Assembly: GCA_040954595.2 (NCBI GenBank) | Contig: CM082579.2 | Coordinates: 6,014,001 to 6,078,000, forward strand | DNA from: Balanoglossus misakiensis | Lineage: Eukaryota; Hemichordata | DNA length: 64,000 nt | Direction: 5' to 3' | Shown: in pieces, positions 1 to 14,494 of the stretch | Layout: each line of letters begins with the position of its first letter | Position numbering within the stretch: position 1 is the stretch's first letter | The notes under the pieces: model-generated | Seen by the model: the letters and a program-made list of their open reading frames with translations, nothing else | Told to the model about the DNA's origin: nothing | Databases searched by the model: none | Translations under genes and position numbers: made by a program

Positions 1-3000
1 TATACTTTACACCGGCTGTAAATTTTACTGGGTGTTTTTTTTTTCTGTTACAGTGCACTTCAGGTTAAATTAATTTTTTTTCACCCCCACGGTGGCAGTC
101 TGTGTGTATTTTACCTAGTAGCGTTAAATGGAAGTTAATTTATAGCAGGGATGCGGATAATATGATTGACGCAATTCTGATAGGTGTACACATACATTTT
201 GTACTTTTCTGTTGTGTTAAGAGATTTGACATCAACTTTGAGTTTACAGCCATTGGGATTTATATATTACCAACTTGTTGATATGTACACCTAGTCAAAC
301 TCCTGTATTTCCCATATACAAATGCGGCAAGCCATAAAATCTGACAGGGTTAAAACAGTCTGTATTGAAAGGATGGAAAGTTCAGGGGTCAAAAAGAATT
401 CTTTTTTTTTTCAGCCAATGGTTTTAATGCAATAGCCTTAATTCACATACACATTTTTTCTTAGATTTCGCGGTTCATAACTTTTAAATAAAAATTACAC
501 AGACTACAGATAGAAACCGAATTAAAAAGTTGATATCAATCAGTACTGAACTTTACTGCACTTGAGTGCAGCCATGTGATTCCGCATCCCAGTATACATA
601 ACATCTTTTTATCCCGTGCCATTTATTTCTAAACTAAGCAAATACCCCCAGAAGCCACCGATCTCCGCTGAAACTTCCAGTGCAGTAATATCAATTTCAC
701 ACCCGGGCCCCAAAATAGGCAGGAACCTGGGGATCAAATCGCAGAACTAAACCGGGACATCAAAATAATTATACTCGGCTTCCTGTGTATTGCATTGCAG
801 ACTTTACATAATTATTTGGACGTTAAGAAAATATATCCTCTCCCCTTTCAGATGGAATTAACACTGAAGTGGAAGGCTTGGCTTTAGTCTCATTTTTTTG
901 TTATACTACCACTTGCAAATTAAACATATACTAGCTGGGCTCATAGTTATGTGTGGTTGGTACCAAGATCAGATTCACCAACAAGCTTTCGATATATGTC
1001 TGTCTCATCACTGTATTGGGTCATAGGCAGTGGACTTTATATTGTCTGTTGGGTCAGATGCAAATTCTGTGTTTCAAAACATCTTTCTTAGATGTAGTAC
1101 AAGTGCCAAGATGGTGTTTAATTCTTTCATCACTGTATATTTTTCTTGCCTATAATTTGTGAGGTTTTAGTTATAATTTTCTATACTTTTCAGGAAAACT
1201 TGGGATACTGTTTTTATAGACACAAACTTTCATAAAATGTACCATAAAAGAAAGTATGTATTCTTCTAACTTTCACATAGATGACAAGAAAGTGTGCTGT
1301 ACCTCATACTGTAAGCCTTATCTTTTGCGCAAAAACATGCCCAGTGCTTGTAGACTTGTTTACTGAATTCATCGCAGTTTACACTTGTCCAGTCCCATCT
1401 CGTCTCCGCATGGGAAGAGAGCGATCTTCTTACGTGGCTTATCGTGTTTACGGCCGACCGACCAGACCCAACCAGTATCACTCTTTGCAGTTTGACCATG
1501 CTTGTTGCTTGTACAGTCTTCAAGGCTGTCTCGCAAGCAAGTGATATCTGCTCCACTTGAGTGAAAGCTCCCTGGCCTGGTTTAGACAACAAGTCAAAAT
1601 ACACGTTGCGATATATGTCCCCCGCTTTACACTTTACGGACTCCATCGCCGGAAATCAGGCCACAACTGCCAGGCCCGGGAAATTTTATGCGCACATAGG
1701 CCACAGTTCACTATGACAAAACGTTCCGACTTTTCTTAAGAGTACGTATATAAGGAAACAAAATTTCACCAGATATGACATTAAAAACTCATATGCAAAT
1801 TGTTTGCTTTTTCTCAATAATAAATTATAATTTCTTTCAAGTATTGTTTATGTAGCGTTGCTCCAATGAGTATGAAAATAGACTCTTTGTTGAATTTGGT
1901 ATAACTCATATCGCTAGGGTTGTATAAATAGTGCTCGGCATTGCCTCCCAATATATGTCATCTTTCCAGCTGATCATAATTATCCATCATTTTTACAAAT
2001 TATAATCATCATCACAAAGTTTATCTGTCAGATAGTGCAAGGCTAGTCTATGTAAATAACCACTTTAATGATGGATTCCTATAGGTGCATTATCTCACCT
2101 AATGAAATATGACCTTGCATCGGCGTTTTAAGTTTTGCCAAACTTTTATGTGTGTCGCTGATTATTTTCAATATATCGCCGGAGTTAAAAATAACTTTGT
2201 TGAGTCTCAAAGCGTATCAGCTGTCGCTACATGGGCCCCAAAGTGTTATCCAGATCAGAGGTAGATTTACAATTCTTTTGACAACAGAACGAAAAGTTGA
2301 ATGTGTTTGTCATTCGAGAGTTGCATGGGGTGTGAGAGAGATATACACCAGGGTAATCTGGAATAAGTGTCTGAAGGAGTTATCCAGCTCTCCTAGAGAA
2401 GTGTCAAGACTTTTGGGAAAAAGTATGAGCTGGCAAAATACTCTTCTGTCTCTCTCTCTGTCCATCCGACTGTCTCATGTTATCCTTCTATACATAATTT
2501 GAGAAAATATTAACTGATGTATGACTATGATTATAATGAAAGAAACAATGTCTTTTTATAATATTTAAAACAAATATGTTAACACTGGCTAATTGTTGCT
2601 CAGAGACTGTGTATACATGATGTACATGACATTACTGGAAATACATCTTTGTTTGGACACAAACTACACAAGCATGTTCCTATCATATTTTGTTCATGAT
2701 TTGTGTGCTTACTGATAGAGCAATGTCAAGAAAATAAAGTTTATCACTGCACCGCAAAATGGGAGCATATATGTTAGGGAGGGATACTGTATTGGTTGAC
2801 CACTTCAGACAACTTCTGTACCAATGGATGGATGGATGAATGAAATGGAAGCAAAGGAAAACATCCCAGGGAAAAAAGTCAGGATTGCATGGGGTCAAAG
2901 GTTGCACGACTTGTATGTGAGAAGTTACATAAAAATTGCCCCGGTGTATTATGTTGTATGTATGGAGTACTCAGCAGAGTGGAAACACTGCCAGAGGGGG

Positions 3001-5926
3001 ACTGAAATGTAGATGCTGGCTACTGTGGTGTTTTCTGGATGTCTGCAGGATTTCGTGTCGGAGAGATTTTTCTCATCCAGCCAGGGTTTAACTTTTAATA
3101 GAGCCGCGTGCATTGCAGGGAACGCCGTATCCAATACCAGGTGCACTTGACCTGCATAGCGAGTAAACCAAACACTGAAATCAGTCTGTCACCGAGAAGG
3201 CCATGGCACCTTAATCTTCGCATGCAAACCATCATTCAGTTCCAATTGCGTCATTCAGTTTGCTTCAGGTAAAATTCTTGGTTTCGCCGCCGATGGCTAA
3301 ATTTTTTTCCCAGGGTGGCAGGGGATGACATAATTGTCGTAACAAACACCGACGACTGCCTTTTGCTGGTTTGCCAGTGCTAATTATGTGTCTGTTTATG
3401 ATATCTGGGTCCTGTTGCAAGGAATGCTGTTTATCCGAGCTCCTGGATCCAGCTGGTTACGGACTTTGGAATGCAACTGATTGAACTCCACTGTACTTTT
3501 TGTGTCCATCTTTCATTATTAAATATGCTGGCTATTAAATAGAAAACAACTTGAAGAGCAGTTCACGATAGAATTAAAGGGACACTTAGCTGTAACTTTT
3601 GGCTTTGAAACCCAAAAGTTGCCTTAAATACTCGTTTGATCTTGTCTGAATTATGTGCCTGAGCGCACGTTTTCAGAAGCTACACCATGGATTTTTCCGC
3701 TCTACAGCAGGAACTTGGGAGCGTTTCCTAGTTAAACAACTCCACCTATTCAGGAAGTGGGTGTCTATTTTTACAGAAAGACAGAAGTCTTAAAATACAG
3801 GATAAACAGGATACAGAGAGGAAAAACTGCGCCAAGATGATAGGGATTTTGAATATAGTGAAATGAAAGTGTTTCCTCAAAAACACACACCACTTCCAAA
3901 TATTTACCAAACGTGCAGTTTTCATTCATTGGTGGCGTGGACTGGGATTAAAAATCAATAGACAAAAAGTTTAGCTGGTAACTTTTGAAAAGGTAATCCA
4001 TCTTCTTTTGAGATCGCCGGTCAACACTGAAGTTGATGTGTGTGTCCAGGTTTGTATGGTGTTTGTATATTCATAAGGTGATATTTGCATATGTAAGTTG
4101 GATTGGGTGAAAGAAAAAGTTGGCCAACCCGAGGAGCAGTCACATCTGTTGATGTGGTGATTGAGCGTTCTGGGGATGGAAAGTCAAAATCGGATGTACA
4201 CTGGCATGGAAGTGGCTGGGGACAGACCAAATGGAAGCAGGAAGCACTTGGCGATGTGGGAGAGGATGAGGGGAATGGGAGGAGGGGGTGGGGGCTTCTG
4301 GAAGGAAGTGTACAGTACCTGGGATAAAGAAAGACGTGTTCCCCGGGCAAACACCACCAGTGGGTGAAAGTAAACTCATGAATAATGGAAGAAGTCTATC
4401 AATGGATTTCTAAAGCAAATGAATATGACAACCTGAGTGGAGAGATGATATATGCAACTGGCTGCCACAGGAAGTGATGGCAGGGGAAAGTCACACACCC
4501 GCTGTATAAATGTTGATCCAGTCAAAACCAGCCCCAGACCACCTCTGAAGTGCTGGTGTATATATGTCCTGCGTTCCTGCATTGACAAAAAGGATGCCAT
4601 TAAAATGAGCTGCTGGCAGAGAAATGGTGAGCAAACACCGACAGGCTCTGTTTCCGCAGCAACAAGGCACGGTGTGTGCCTCATTCCTGGATAGCGTAGA
4701 TACGCAGGTTTGTCGTAATTGTGGTCGACAAACTATGGCTCTGTGTGTAACCCAAAGTGCACATAACCCTAAAACACTGCACAGAACTGACATTTCCTGG
4801 CTTTGTTTGAAATGGGGAACCGTCTTGTTTAAAATTAAAAATTGAATAAATGGTGAATGGTCAATATATTTTGCAGCAACAATTCACACACACATTTCAC
4901 ACAGAAATGAAATGTAGTAAAGAGGCCAGCGGTTGCCTGTGTTAATGAACAAATGAAGAGTGTTATAAAAATAATACTGTTCACAAACAAATTAGTTCAT
5001 TTCCTGACTAATTCCTACTTGGGCATCTCGCCACGATTCGGATTCGGACGCCAAAACAGACTATTAAGAGTTGCCACTGAGAAGGAAATCAAGCACCCCC
5101 AGGGCCATTAAAAATTTCCTCCACAAGGTCACTTTCGGGCAAATAAATTGTATTTTCCCAGTTAAAATGTACCTAGGGAGTATTCCTGATAGTGTAGGTT
5201 TTAACTTAGCTTCCTGTTCTGTCTCTTCAGTGTAAAAATAAGGTATGTTTACGGTGCAGGTCTTTCACCTTGAGTCAGCTTATCACCTCTGCATTATGAA
5301 AGACAAATGCAGTATTAAACATCATCCTCTTGGCATGAAATGTTGAATTAAAGCTGCATTGTCCCGAAGAGTTCTCAAGAGAATCTCTGTAAGTTTATCA
5401 AATTTTAAAGATCATAACCTCAAATTATGATACATTTATAAAGTATATATTATCTGCCAGCTACAAATAATTTTCAGTGATATGTAAAGGCATTGCGAGT
5501 GACAAACAGCAGATTTTTCAAGAGAATGCTCAAAAGTGCTTTTAACCTGAATACATAAATGTCGAATTTTGATACATTAATCCTAAACTTCAAAGTTTGT
5601 AATGCAGATCTTTTACCATCTTTCCCACAATGCACTGCTCTATGACTTTCGGACAAAGCACTTGCACATATTTCTTTTTAATGTATCACCATTTTGATAC
5701 ACCAATCAGGCGACATCGAACTTACGCTACCATCTCGTGCCTCATAAAAATAACAGAGAATTTCTTGGCAGCTCAGAAATAGAAAATGATTTGTGGAAAT
5801 AATCACTCCGTGAGATATCCCTTCTTGCAGATATGGATGTGATTCTAATCCCTTTGGCATGAAAATTACCTGGTGTCCACGGCAACAAATGGGGTCCACG
5901 CATCTGTAGTAGTTTTTGTAATCCCT

Positions 5927-5940
5927 GTAACCTTGGCAAC
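5927..5940. promoter_or_regulatory. X-box-like (RFX-type) palindrome
   Basis: The 14 bases read GTAACCTTGGCAAC, two good X-box half-sites with the usual two-base spacer. RFX transcription factors bind such sites, often in ciliary gene promoters. No gene was found next to it, so function is unproven. Confidence 0.3.
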
Positions 5941-6114
5941 CAATAAAAACACACAAAAAGAATGGGTCCTACTTTCGTTCTGGTTGAGCAGGAGAAGTGT
6001 GAAGGAAAAATTTAAATCCTCTCGCATCGGTACTGACCACAAATTAAATGATGGAAGCTTGTGTATAATGTCCACGTATGGCTTGTGAACTGAGCCATGA
6101 AAACTCATTTTGGG

Positions 6115-6208
6115 GGCATATGTTTCATGAGTAGAACATCATAAATAGCCTAACAAAATAAAATAACCAAAATTAATGTCAAAAGTTAGGGGCATTGTCC
6201 CTTTAAAG
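6115..6208. repeat. Partial copy of MITE-like repeat
   Basis: This segment shares with the right end of the 7885-8060 element a block containing AAAATAACC, then AATGTCAAAAGT, and it ends near CCCTTTAAAGG. It looks like one end of the same dispersed family. The matching left end is not evident in this copy. Confidence 0.4.
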
Positions 6209-7884
6209 GAACCAAAATGTCCCTTTTTTTTCTTAATTTTTTTTTCAGGAACAGAACTACAGAATTTGGTGCGAGGCAAAAGTCCCACAACAACACAACA
6301 GGCACCCGGCATGTCATAAGAAAATTAAGTCGCAAAAATGGAGTGATGAAAGAATGTTGTAAATCTGCCTTTCGTCGTGGATTAGCTGTTACTACAGATA
6401 AAAAATCCGCAAATAAATCATGAAAATTTACTCCAATGCTGCCATGTAATACTCCCCATCTCAGCGTGAAGTCATCCTGCGGTGTAAATATATCATCACA
6501 CACGTATACACATACACATTGCATTTGTTATTGAAATATAAAATTGGCTCTGAGAGTTCACCGATCTCGGTGTAATCTCTCCCAGATCAAGCAGCAACGT
6601 AGCCCCTGCTTCCTGCACCTTCCTGATCTCTCAAAGTGAGCCGCTGCCGGATCGGGCCGGATCAAGGCGTGTGCGCACACGGCATCGAGTGCCAAATTTA
6701 CCCGGCAACTGGGAATGATACCGTGCCGCCTCTGGAGTCTTGAAGTTCCTGGAGTGGGGCTATTTTTATACCCGCTGGTCTCTCCATGGTTGCCCCAGAA
6801 CGTGGCGGTGGCTTTTAATAGCTTGATGTTTCGCCGGAACGAGCTTGGGGTCAGAAATCTTGAGTTTCTTGAAGTGCAGAGCTAAAAATTGCTTGTGGAC
6901 GGGCCACAGTTATAGCTACGGACACATCAAAGTCACTGCCAGTGTGACTTTGATGGCACAAGAGATTTGGTGCGCATTTAGACAGCGATCAGCTTCCTAT
7001 AAGCTTGCTTCGCTGGCTTTTCAAGGACACACGAGTCACATGGTCTTATTTGAGAACCCTCCCCCCCTCCCCAGTGCACCCTCCCCAACTGCTTGACCCT
7101 ACAGAGCAAGGAGAAAACAAGTTTACCTGGCTGTTGATTATTGGAGATTTCATTGTGTTTAAGTAAACACTGGGGTGGGCGGTGCATGCTGCCCTGATCT
7201 GGGCCTGGCAGTCTCCTCTGTGACCTATACACACAGGTGATACACAATTTGTTCCCAAAATCTGTTTCAGCCACTCTCCTTTCCCCATTTTCCCCAAACA
7301 GTGGGAAGTGATCACTCAACCACACACAGCAAATCAAGAGGAGATCTCGTACCAGCAGAAAGTTAATCTTGTTAAGTGATTTTTTTTTCTCTCGCTCTCC
7401 ATGCGGTCATCAGAGAGGCCAGGTGACCCAATTTAAAGGGCAGAGCATCGGCCTTTTGGTGTGACCTGATTTTTTTTGCTTTACCGGTCCCCCCTTAACT
7501 CCGGCCAGGACTTGTCTCAACATGTTCTGCGGGTAAATCCATCCGGTTTCAGAGTTCAAAACACTATTTTATCAGCGTGGCACTGTGACCAGAGGAAATC
7601 ACCTTTACCGTATTGCGATATCAATCGCCCCAGACTGTCTCTCAACAATCGAAGTCTCGGCTATTTTTACAGTTTCATCATCGGTTTTGATACGAGTGTG
7701 GGCATTGAGCAAACATGCTCTGGGCATACTCTCTTTGATTGGGTGTATGGATATATTTTTTTATGATTAAAATCCCGGCATTCTGATTGAAGAAATCAAT
7801 CTGACTGTCTCTATACTCCAGAGTACAGTGCAAGTTCGAAAAAAATACCAGAAAAGACGAGGGATTACAAATACATGCCTTTGA

Positions 7885-8060
7885 TTAAAGGGACATAGCC
7901 GTTCACATTTGACATTATTTTTGCTTATTTTCTTTTCTTTTGATAAACTATATGCTGTCGACCTCACTGAAAAATGCATAATGGCGAAACTTCTTAAGTA
8001 TAGCCTATTGAAAGAAAGTAAAATAACCTAAATAATGTCAAAAGTGAGTGGTGCATCTTT
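7885..8060. repeat. Small MITE-like inverted-repeat element
   Basis: The left end carries TTTGACATTATTT followed by TTATTTTC. The right end carries the approximate reverse complement (AAAATAACCTAAATAATG then TCAAAA). The roughly 175-bp unit could therefore fold as a hairpin, as non-autonomous DNA transposons do. It encodes nothing. A related partial copy lies at 6115-6208. Target-site duplications were not clear, so the ends are approximate. Confidence 0.45.
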
Positions 8061-9364
8061 TCATTTTCACACTGGATCAGTCGCATTCATGCAACTTCCA
8101 TTTCCGCCCTTAATTATGCATCTCCGTGAGTAATAAGCCCTCTGGAAAGCAGTCTCTCCCAGAAAGCCTCGCAGCGTGTAATAAACTCTTCTCCCGCGGA
8201 AATCAATCATCGAGATTTACAAACTTAAGTTCTCTGACAAGAAGAAACAGAATTCTAATCAGTCGGGGGAAAAATTTGAGAATTCCCTCGTGAGTGAACT
8301 CGGCTGATTGGAGGACGGGCACTTTTTCTCAGTGTGCACAGAAATAGCTCATCACAATTATTCTTTTGCGTTTCATTTCCGGTGTAATGTGAGTTCTACG
8401 TGCTTAGCACTGATCTCCAACTCCCACCATAGGAGCCATATCCTATTGCCTTGGAGAATTAATTTCCTTATTAAAGTGATTATTTTAATAAAATAAAAGA
8501 TAGCGTACCACTTGATATTTAAATTCAAAGCATCTTGAGTACCCGTATCCATTTTATCTCTTGAAAAAAAAAAGTTTTTTTTCTCTCTGAAATCAGATAA
8601 CTAGCCTTACAATTGGAAAACTTTTTATATCAATCTCATTGCTTTAACCTCCTCTGAAAGAGTGGAACAGTCCAGCATTCCTCTTTGACAGGTAATGGTA
8701 CTTGATATAATGGGGGTGACAGCTAGATGTTATGAGGCCATCATAAAAATGGCACTTGGCTGTTTATACATCTTCCTGAAATGAAAACACACGCCAAATG
8801 AACCCCAAAGCCAAAAATAGCATAGCTGCCACGGTATCATTTGTCTTTTTGTCTTCACGCCTCAGAGCTTTCCGTGAGAAAAAAGACGAGTTGCAGTTTT
8901 GAAGAAAATATTTTTCTATCCCACGTGTTAACATGTGAAGATCAATCCTGCCAAGAATGTGAATAATCACGATATTTAATTGTAACAACATAAAATACAT
9001 GTAAACATATATTAATGCACAGACACACACACACACTGCTAAGGTCCCACAGGTATATATACATATACCAAATGGCACCTAAAAACAGGCCTGTATACTC
9101 ATGGTCAACATATAGCAAGGTACTGCGTGTCCACCGTCCAATCGGCACAGCCCTGGCTAGGTGGGATGGCTGGAAAGAGGAGGGGTCAAGTCCTTGCCCT
9201 GATAAACATCATTCGGCCGGCAGAGACCGGCTCATTAACACACACGCCCACCCACACACAGACAGGCGCGTGCGAGTGCACACTTAAAGCTTAATATACA
9301 CTCCCACAAGACAATGAGAGTCATTTGATTAATCTGACATGATATAATGGCATGACACGTGACG

Positions 9365-9372
9365 TGACGTCA
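9365..9372. promoter_or_regulatory. Consensus CRE (TGACGTCA)
   Basis: A perfect cAMP-response-element palindrome. No gene start is recognised nearby, so its relevance is unknown. Confidence 0.25.
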
Positions 9373-12300
9373 CCCCTCTTCTAAAATAAATTGTTTTCAA
9401 GTCACAGCTATTGACATTCACTGATTCTCTCTCTAAAATAGTATGTGGGAATTCTCGTTTTTAACTCTCCCAATCACACCAGTCGTCAAAATTAACACAA
9501 TAATTCACTTGCATATTTCCTGTTCCGACGCAGTTCTTTTTTGGGGTTGCCAGTGGGCAATCGCACGGGAAATTGCATTTTAGACCTTTGCCACTCTCAT
9601 CTTGTACAAAGATTCGACTCATTTGTCTCACGGATTTCCAAAGCAAATGAGGTCAAATGGCCATTGGAAGATCTGTTTTGCCATCGCTTGTTGTTGCATC
9701 ACTTCTGGGGGGAAAGTGACACAAAACGGGTTAGATTAACACACCAATGCTACAAGTGTGCAACTTGTTTTTTTTCTCTGTTCGAATTAAGTTAGAGAAG
9801 CTGTGACATTTTTTTCCCCAGGAATGCCATTAGGACAACTTCGGGGCAGGAGGTGAAATTAAACCAGGTAAAGTATTTACCAAAAGTAAAAGTATAGTAT
9901 ACAATTTGGTTCTTTCACCGAAAATCTCATACTGAAGTCCATACAGTATATATGTCATTATCAACAAAGAATACAGTTTTGTAATTTAGAGAACAGAAAT
10001 CCGATTTTTGGAGTGGGCGATCAGGTACTGTTGGGCCAATCCGACTGTACTAAAAGATCAGCTGAAAAAGAACAAGACTATAATGGGTGAAACTATGATT
10101 GCAAGACCTACGTGAAATGTCAAAATCTCATCTCAATAAATGCACTTCCCTTAGATGGAGTTCTGCCTTTGGAAGCTCACAAAAAAGTAGTCTCTTCTCT
10201 CAGTGCGATTTCTGGTGTCGCAATCTCATCACACAGAGAGACTGGCAAATGGAGATTTCCGTGATTGGTTGGCTGGACGACGTCAGAGCCCTTCACATAC
10301 ATGGGAATGAATAAAAGCAGGCAACACATTTTTTTCTCCCTGACAGGCCAAAACTTTAATGACGCCTCTGGGAAGTAATCCCACTAATTGGTTGGGCATG
10401 CCTTGTGAATGCAACCCGGCACTCACGGAAAATGTGAAACACATTTGCCATTTGGAGTAATGCTCTTTTCGTGACTGATAAAAGGGAAAAAAGGGAGGAA
10501 CATACAAATGAAGCCAGTCCTCTTTGGCTGAGCAGCTCAGTATAGCAGAGATAAATTTTGGTTAAAAAAACCCGGGCCAAAAATACGCAGTGTTTACGCA
10601 TCACGGAGTCCAAACTCACAATTCAGGGCTCTGCCAGTGTAAATTGTGCCTTACTTTTGAACTGAGGTGACGCAGAAACCCTTGGCTTTTGTTATTGTGC
10701 GGCATACTTGTGGTTTTTGTGTTTACCTGACAGATAATACGATTAAAATACACACCGTACCAACAAAAAAACCTTGGTTTAATGAAGGGACACCCATTTA
10801 GCAAAGCGGTTCCGCTGAAACTTTTTTTGCTCAAAAGCCAATTTACTTCAGAATTATTTTTTTTAAATAAAACCCAATTAATCTGATATGCTTCCCAGGT
10901 GACAGCTATTAACAATCCTGCTTATGAGCAGATCTTTGTTTATTTACTCTGATTCGCAAAAAACTTCATTAAATTCATGGCAATCAAGGCCCTGATCCAT
11001 TCCTAAACCTGCACGTAATACACAGGCATAACTACAGGGCCTCGTCCTTCAGAGATGTTCTCGTAGCTAAACCAGTGTCTTCCACGCACTGACAGGAGAA
11101 TCTTATATGCGGTGAAAAGTGACTGACGGGACTGCTCCAAAATCTGCCCGCCAAGGGGGTGGGTAGCTTTCAACCAACAGATGCAAAGAATACAAAACTT
11201 ACCTGGCAAAATTGTAACCCTATCCATCCACCCTCCACGGGATACAAACATCCAGTTCTCTCTCAGGTGTACATCCTTTGCTCCTAAGAGTCTCGGTGGT
11301 TCCCATCAGCTGTCGCAGCTGTTGAAGGGGGGGGGGGGGAGACTTCGCCATGCTTTCTCTGTACACGCTGTTTAGCCGTGGTCCATCTCCAAGGCCAGCG
11401 GAAACCTCTTGACATAGTTCAACTGTTTGCACAGTTGTCTTTACATCAGTGTTGTCTCAGCAAACACCATTGCATGTTGGCTTTTCTCAAGCAAAGCTGT
11501 TCCTGTTTTTTCTTCTCCGACACCGAACAACCAAGGATTCTACTCTCTCTTTCCGCCTGTTGGCTGCTTCGAAGCAGCGCATGCGAAGCCAGCTCAAATT
11601 GTTTCAAGAATCTCTTGAGCAATTTCTTTGACAAAATTTTGCAATGTGAAGGACTTGTGTCCAATGTGGAAAAGCTATCACAGTTGAAACTTTCTCATTC
11701 TGTATACGACTGCCGATACCGACTTTGCCAGTACTGAGTACGTGAAGACTGTCAACAGCTGTTTGTGCCATTTTGCCCTTTTGTAGTTTTGCTGAACTAT
11801 CACTGGGAAAAAATTCCTTGCAACGTGCTATCGCTTATGAGAAAAATCCACTATGTACTGAACTCGTCCACATTTCACTAATTGCCTCCTATACATTAGA
11901 TACAAAATTTTGACACACCATACTGTCGACAGTCTTGTTTGACGTGTGGCTGGAGATTCTGTCCACTGGGAGAGGACTGACCATTTCCAGCTTCCTGTTG
12001 CAGATGTCACAAATCTGTGACAGGCCAAAACGGTGTGAGAACTGTTTTTACTGGTCCCAAGTTGCTCTCAGTGCTCATAAAATCCACAACTGGTCAAGTC
12101 TGGCACTGGTGATCGGCACCGCTCTAGAATGTCATTTCTTTTATAAAGTCATGAACTTTCTTTTGGAATATGAATAGTTTGAGTGGGTTACACATACACG
12201 TGGGGGGAGGGGTGCTTATACGTGTGAACAGAGCGGGGAAATACATCACTGGTATAGTACCAACTGCAATTAACCCACTACTGGCTTGGGTCCGACAGTC

Positions 12301-13340
12301 ATGTTCCAGATCATACATTCCCCTTCCTTTTCTCCTTCTGCCATCACCTTGAGAGTGTTGCCCCACAAAACTATTCATTATGCCCAAAGTCAGTCCAGTG
12401 GAATCGAGTGTATGGCTCTTTCCAGAGAGGCAGATGGCCAATCATGCGTGAACTACCGGTGCACTATATTATGGCTAATTTCAACGCTGGCATTTCAGAG
12501 GCCGTTTGTCTCCGCAATGAAAACTTCACTCAAAAACCGGAAATATTTACAGACCCACATTCCTTTACACGGACTAACATCTTGACCTCTCACGACAACA
12601 GAGGTGTACAGCTGCTTTTCCATCGTGACCTCTGAGGATGAAGAAGGGCCGGGCGCAGCGTCGTATAGGCTCGAAATCAACGAGAGCGTATTTTTCCCCC
12701 ACGACATTCTTTCTATATTCTCCCCATTTCTTCCCCCTCGGCGTAAAGTAAAATCCAGACTGCCCACAGTAATTCAGTGATGGAATGTGGAAATGAAGCC
12801 AGAGCTCGGAAAAAAACATATGTTGGGGAAAGGAAAAACAATTGAAACCGGTCGGTCATTTGCCAGAGAGAATATGAATGCATTCTGCAAGCTTCTCCAC
12901 ATAAAGCATGCTTTTTGTGATGGAACTAGACTAAGAGTGCAAACAAATAGGAATGTGATATCAACCACAGTGAAAGTGGTCCAACTGCAATGTTCGAAGA
13001 AAGCATATACCCCCCCCCCCCCCTCCTTCTTATATTTGCCAAGCTGAGCTCACTGCTTATGTACACTGGTCACATGAACAAACAGGCTGAATGTTTTGTG
13101 ATGCAAATCGCCCAGTCATGCATTGAAAACTAGTCAAGGGAAAAAAAAGAGGCTTGAATATTCATCATCCTCACTGACCCATGACTTGAAATACGCCCTG
13201 CTGTGGTCATGTTACTGATACAGAATTCTCCTGAACACATCACATAAGAACATTCTCACACTATAAAAACCTACATGATGATGGTGGAAAATAATAATGA
13301 CAAATGCCTCATTTTTTTTCAACATAACATTTCAGGAAAT

Positions 13341-13346
13341 TTTATT
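13341..13346 (-). terminator. Candidate poly(A) signal of Sprouty
   Basis: TTTATT on the plus strand reads AATAAA on the minus strand. It is the first canonical signal I found downstream of the Sprouty stop codon and would give a 3' UTR of about 1.8 kb. Sprouty mRNAs commonly have long 3' UTRs. Transcript data are needed to confirm it. Confidence 0.35.
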
Positions 13347-14017
13347 GCTCCACAAATATCTCAACTCTTCTGACAAACTCTTAGAAAATAAATAGATAAT
13401 AAAATAGAACTCCAAAAAATGTGAATATATTTCCTCATGAAGTCATCTATCAATAACTTCAATCCTACAGTATCCCATACGTGACACAATCATATAATTT
13501 TTAAACTGGCAAATAAAGGGAAGTTTTTAACTTTGGTTGTTGTCTTTCTGCCCTTTTGTAATTGTCATTAAACAATACTACAGAACAGACTTTATGAAAC
13601 CAATGAAACGTGTATCAACCAGATGTTTGTGTGATCTGACTAATCATGCTTGATTTTATACACCAGACTAGAATAAAAGTTTTTTCTCACTTTGACACAG
13701 TACCCTACCTTGCATGTTGTTTTATGAAAATCAACTACTGTTGTCTACAACAGTTTTACAATTAACTTGAGTTGTATGTACGACATATTCTGTAGGTATT
13801 TTCAAAGGAACTTTGTACATTTACATATACTTTTCAATGACTGTTTTTATAATTTGAAATCCCCTCTAAACACAGTTAAATATGTATTTTTCACTGGCAG
13901 TGTTCAAACATTGGCATCATGTCAGATTTTGTCTAAAGTTAATAGAGTATACATTAAAAACACAGTTAACAAGTGTCTGTATATAAATATATATACAAAA
14001 CTGTGGAAGATGTACTG

Positions 14018-14222
14018 TATGTATGTATGTATGTATGAATGTGTGTGTGTGTATGTATGTATATGTGTGTGTATGTATGTATGTCATACTGTGTATCACA
14101 GTGTACATGTGTATGGGTATGTATGTATGTATGTACATACATAAAATATGTGTAAAATATGTGTGCATACATGTATTCTTATGTGTGTACAGTATGTACG
14201 TACGTGTGTGCGCGTGCGTGCG
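14018..14222. repeat. TATG/TG compound microsatellite
   Basis: Runs of TATG, TG and TACG repeats extend over about 200 bp. They generate repetitive open frames on both strands that are not genes. The tract would lie in the Sprouty 3' UTR if the proposed poly(A) site is right. Confidence 0.9.
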
Positions 14223-14475
14223 TGAAAAGACAATCTGAGCATGAAACATTATTGGGTCTTGTCACAAATGACTCCCCCGCACCTTTTGAAAGCAAATTTT
14301 GTAGGAAGAGAGGTATTCAGGATACTGGCCCCTTTTCTATTCAGTCAACACTAAAGTCGTAGTAATGCATGCAAAGCTATTCAGTCAGATCGGAACTAAC
14401 TACACAAATCCTTTAAAAAAGCACCCCCGACCGTGTAATAGGTTGCAAGCATCAACTTGTGCAGTGGTGAAACCG

Positions 14476-14494
14476 CCCCCCCCCCCCCCCCCCC
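14476..14494. repeat. Poly-C tract (19 C)
   Basis: An uninterrupted run of 19 cytosines within the presumed Sprouty 3'-UTR interval. It reads as poly-G in the sense of that transcript. Confidence 0.95.

Larger units (their letters stand above)
1..13340. other. Gene-poor flank 3' of Sprouty
   Basis: I see no convincing gene here. Open frames are short, overlap on both strands, and show neither a recognisable domain nor paired splice sites. The stretch is AT-rich and CpG-poor (for example no CpG in 1981-2040). It contains MITE-like repeats (6115-6208, 7885-8060), an X-box-like motif (5927-5940), a consensus CRE (9365-9372), a CA-rich patch near 9020 and poly-G/C runs near 11327 and 13011. Parts around 6.5-7.3, 8.0-8.5 and 10.1-10.6 kb have a more balanced composition with homeodomain-like cores and could hold enhancers; that is inference only. 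Confidence 0.6.

Noticed and set aside
1266-1646. 126-codon minus-strand frame
   Set aside because: No family recognised, no supporting splice or poly(A) signals, and overlapping plus-strand frames of similar quality.
13767-14249. Open frames of 110-125 codons over the TATG/TG repeat
   Set aside because: Low-complexity reading of a microsatellite on both strands, with no domain and no splice context.
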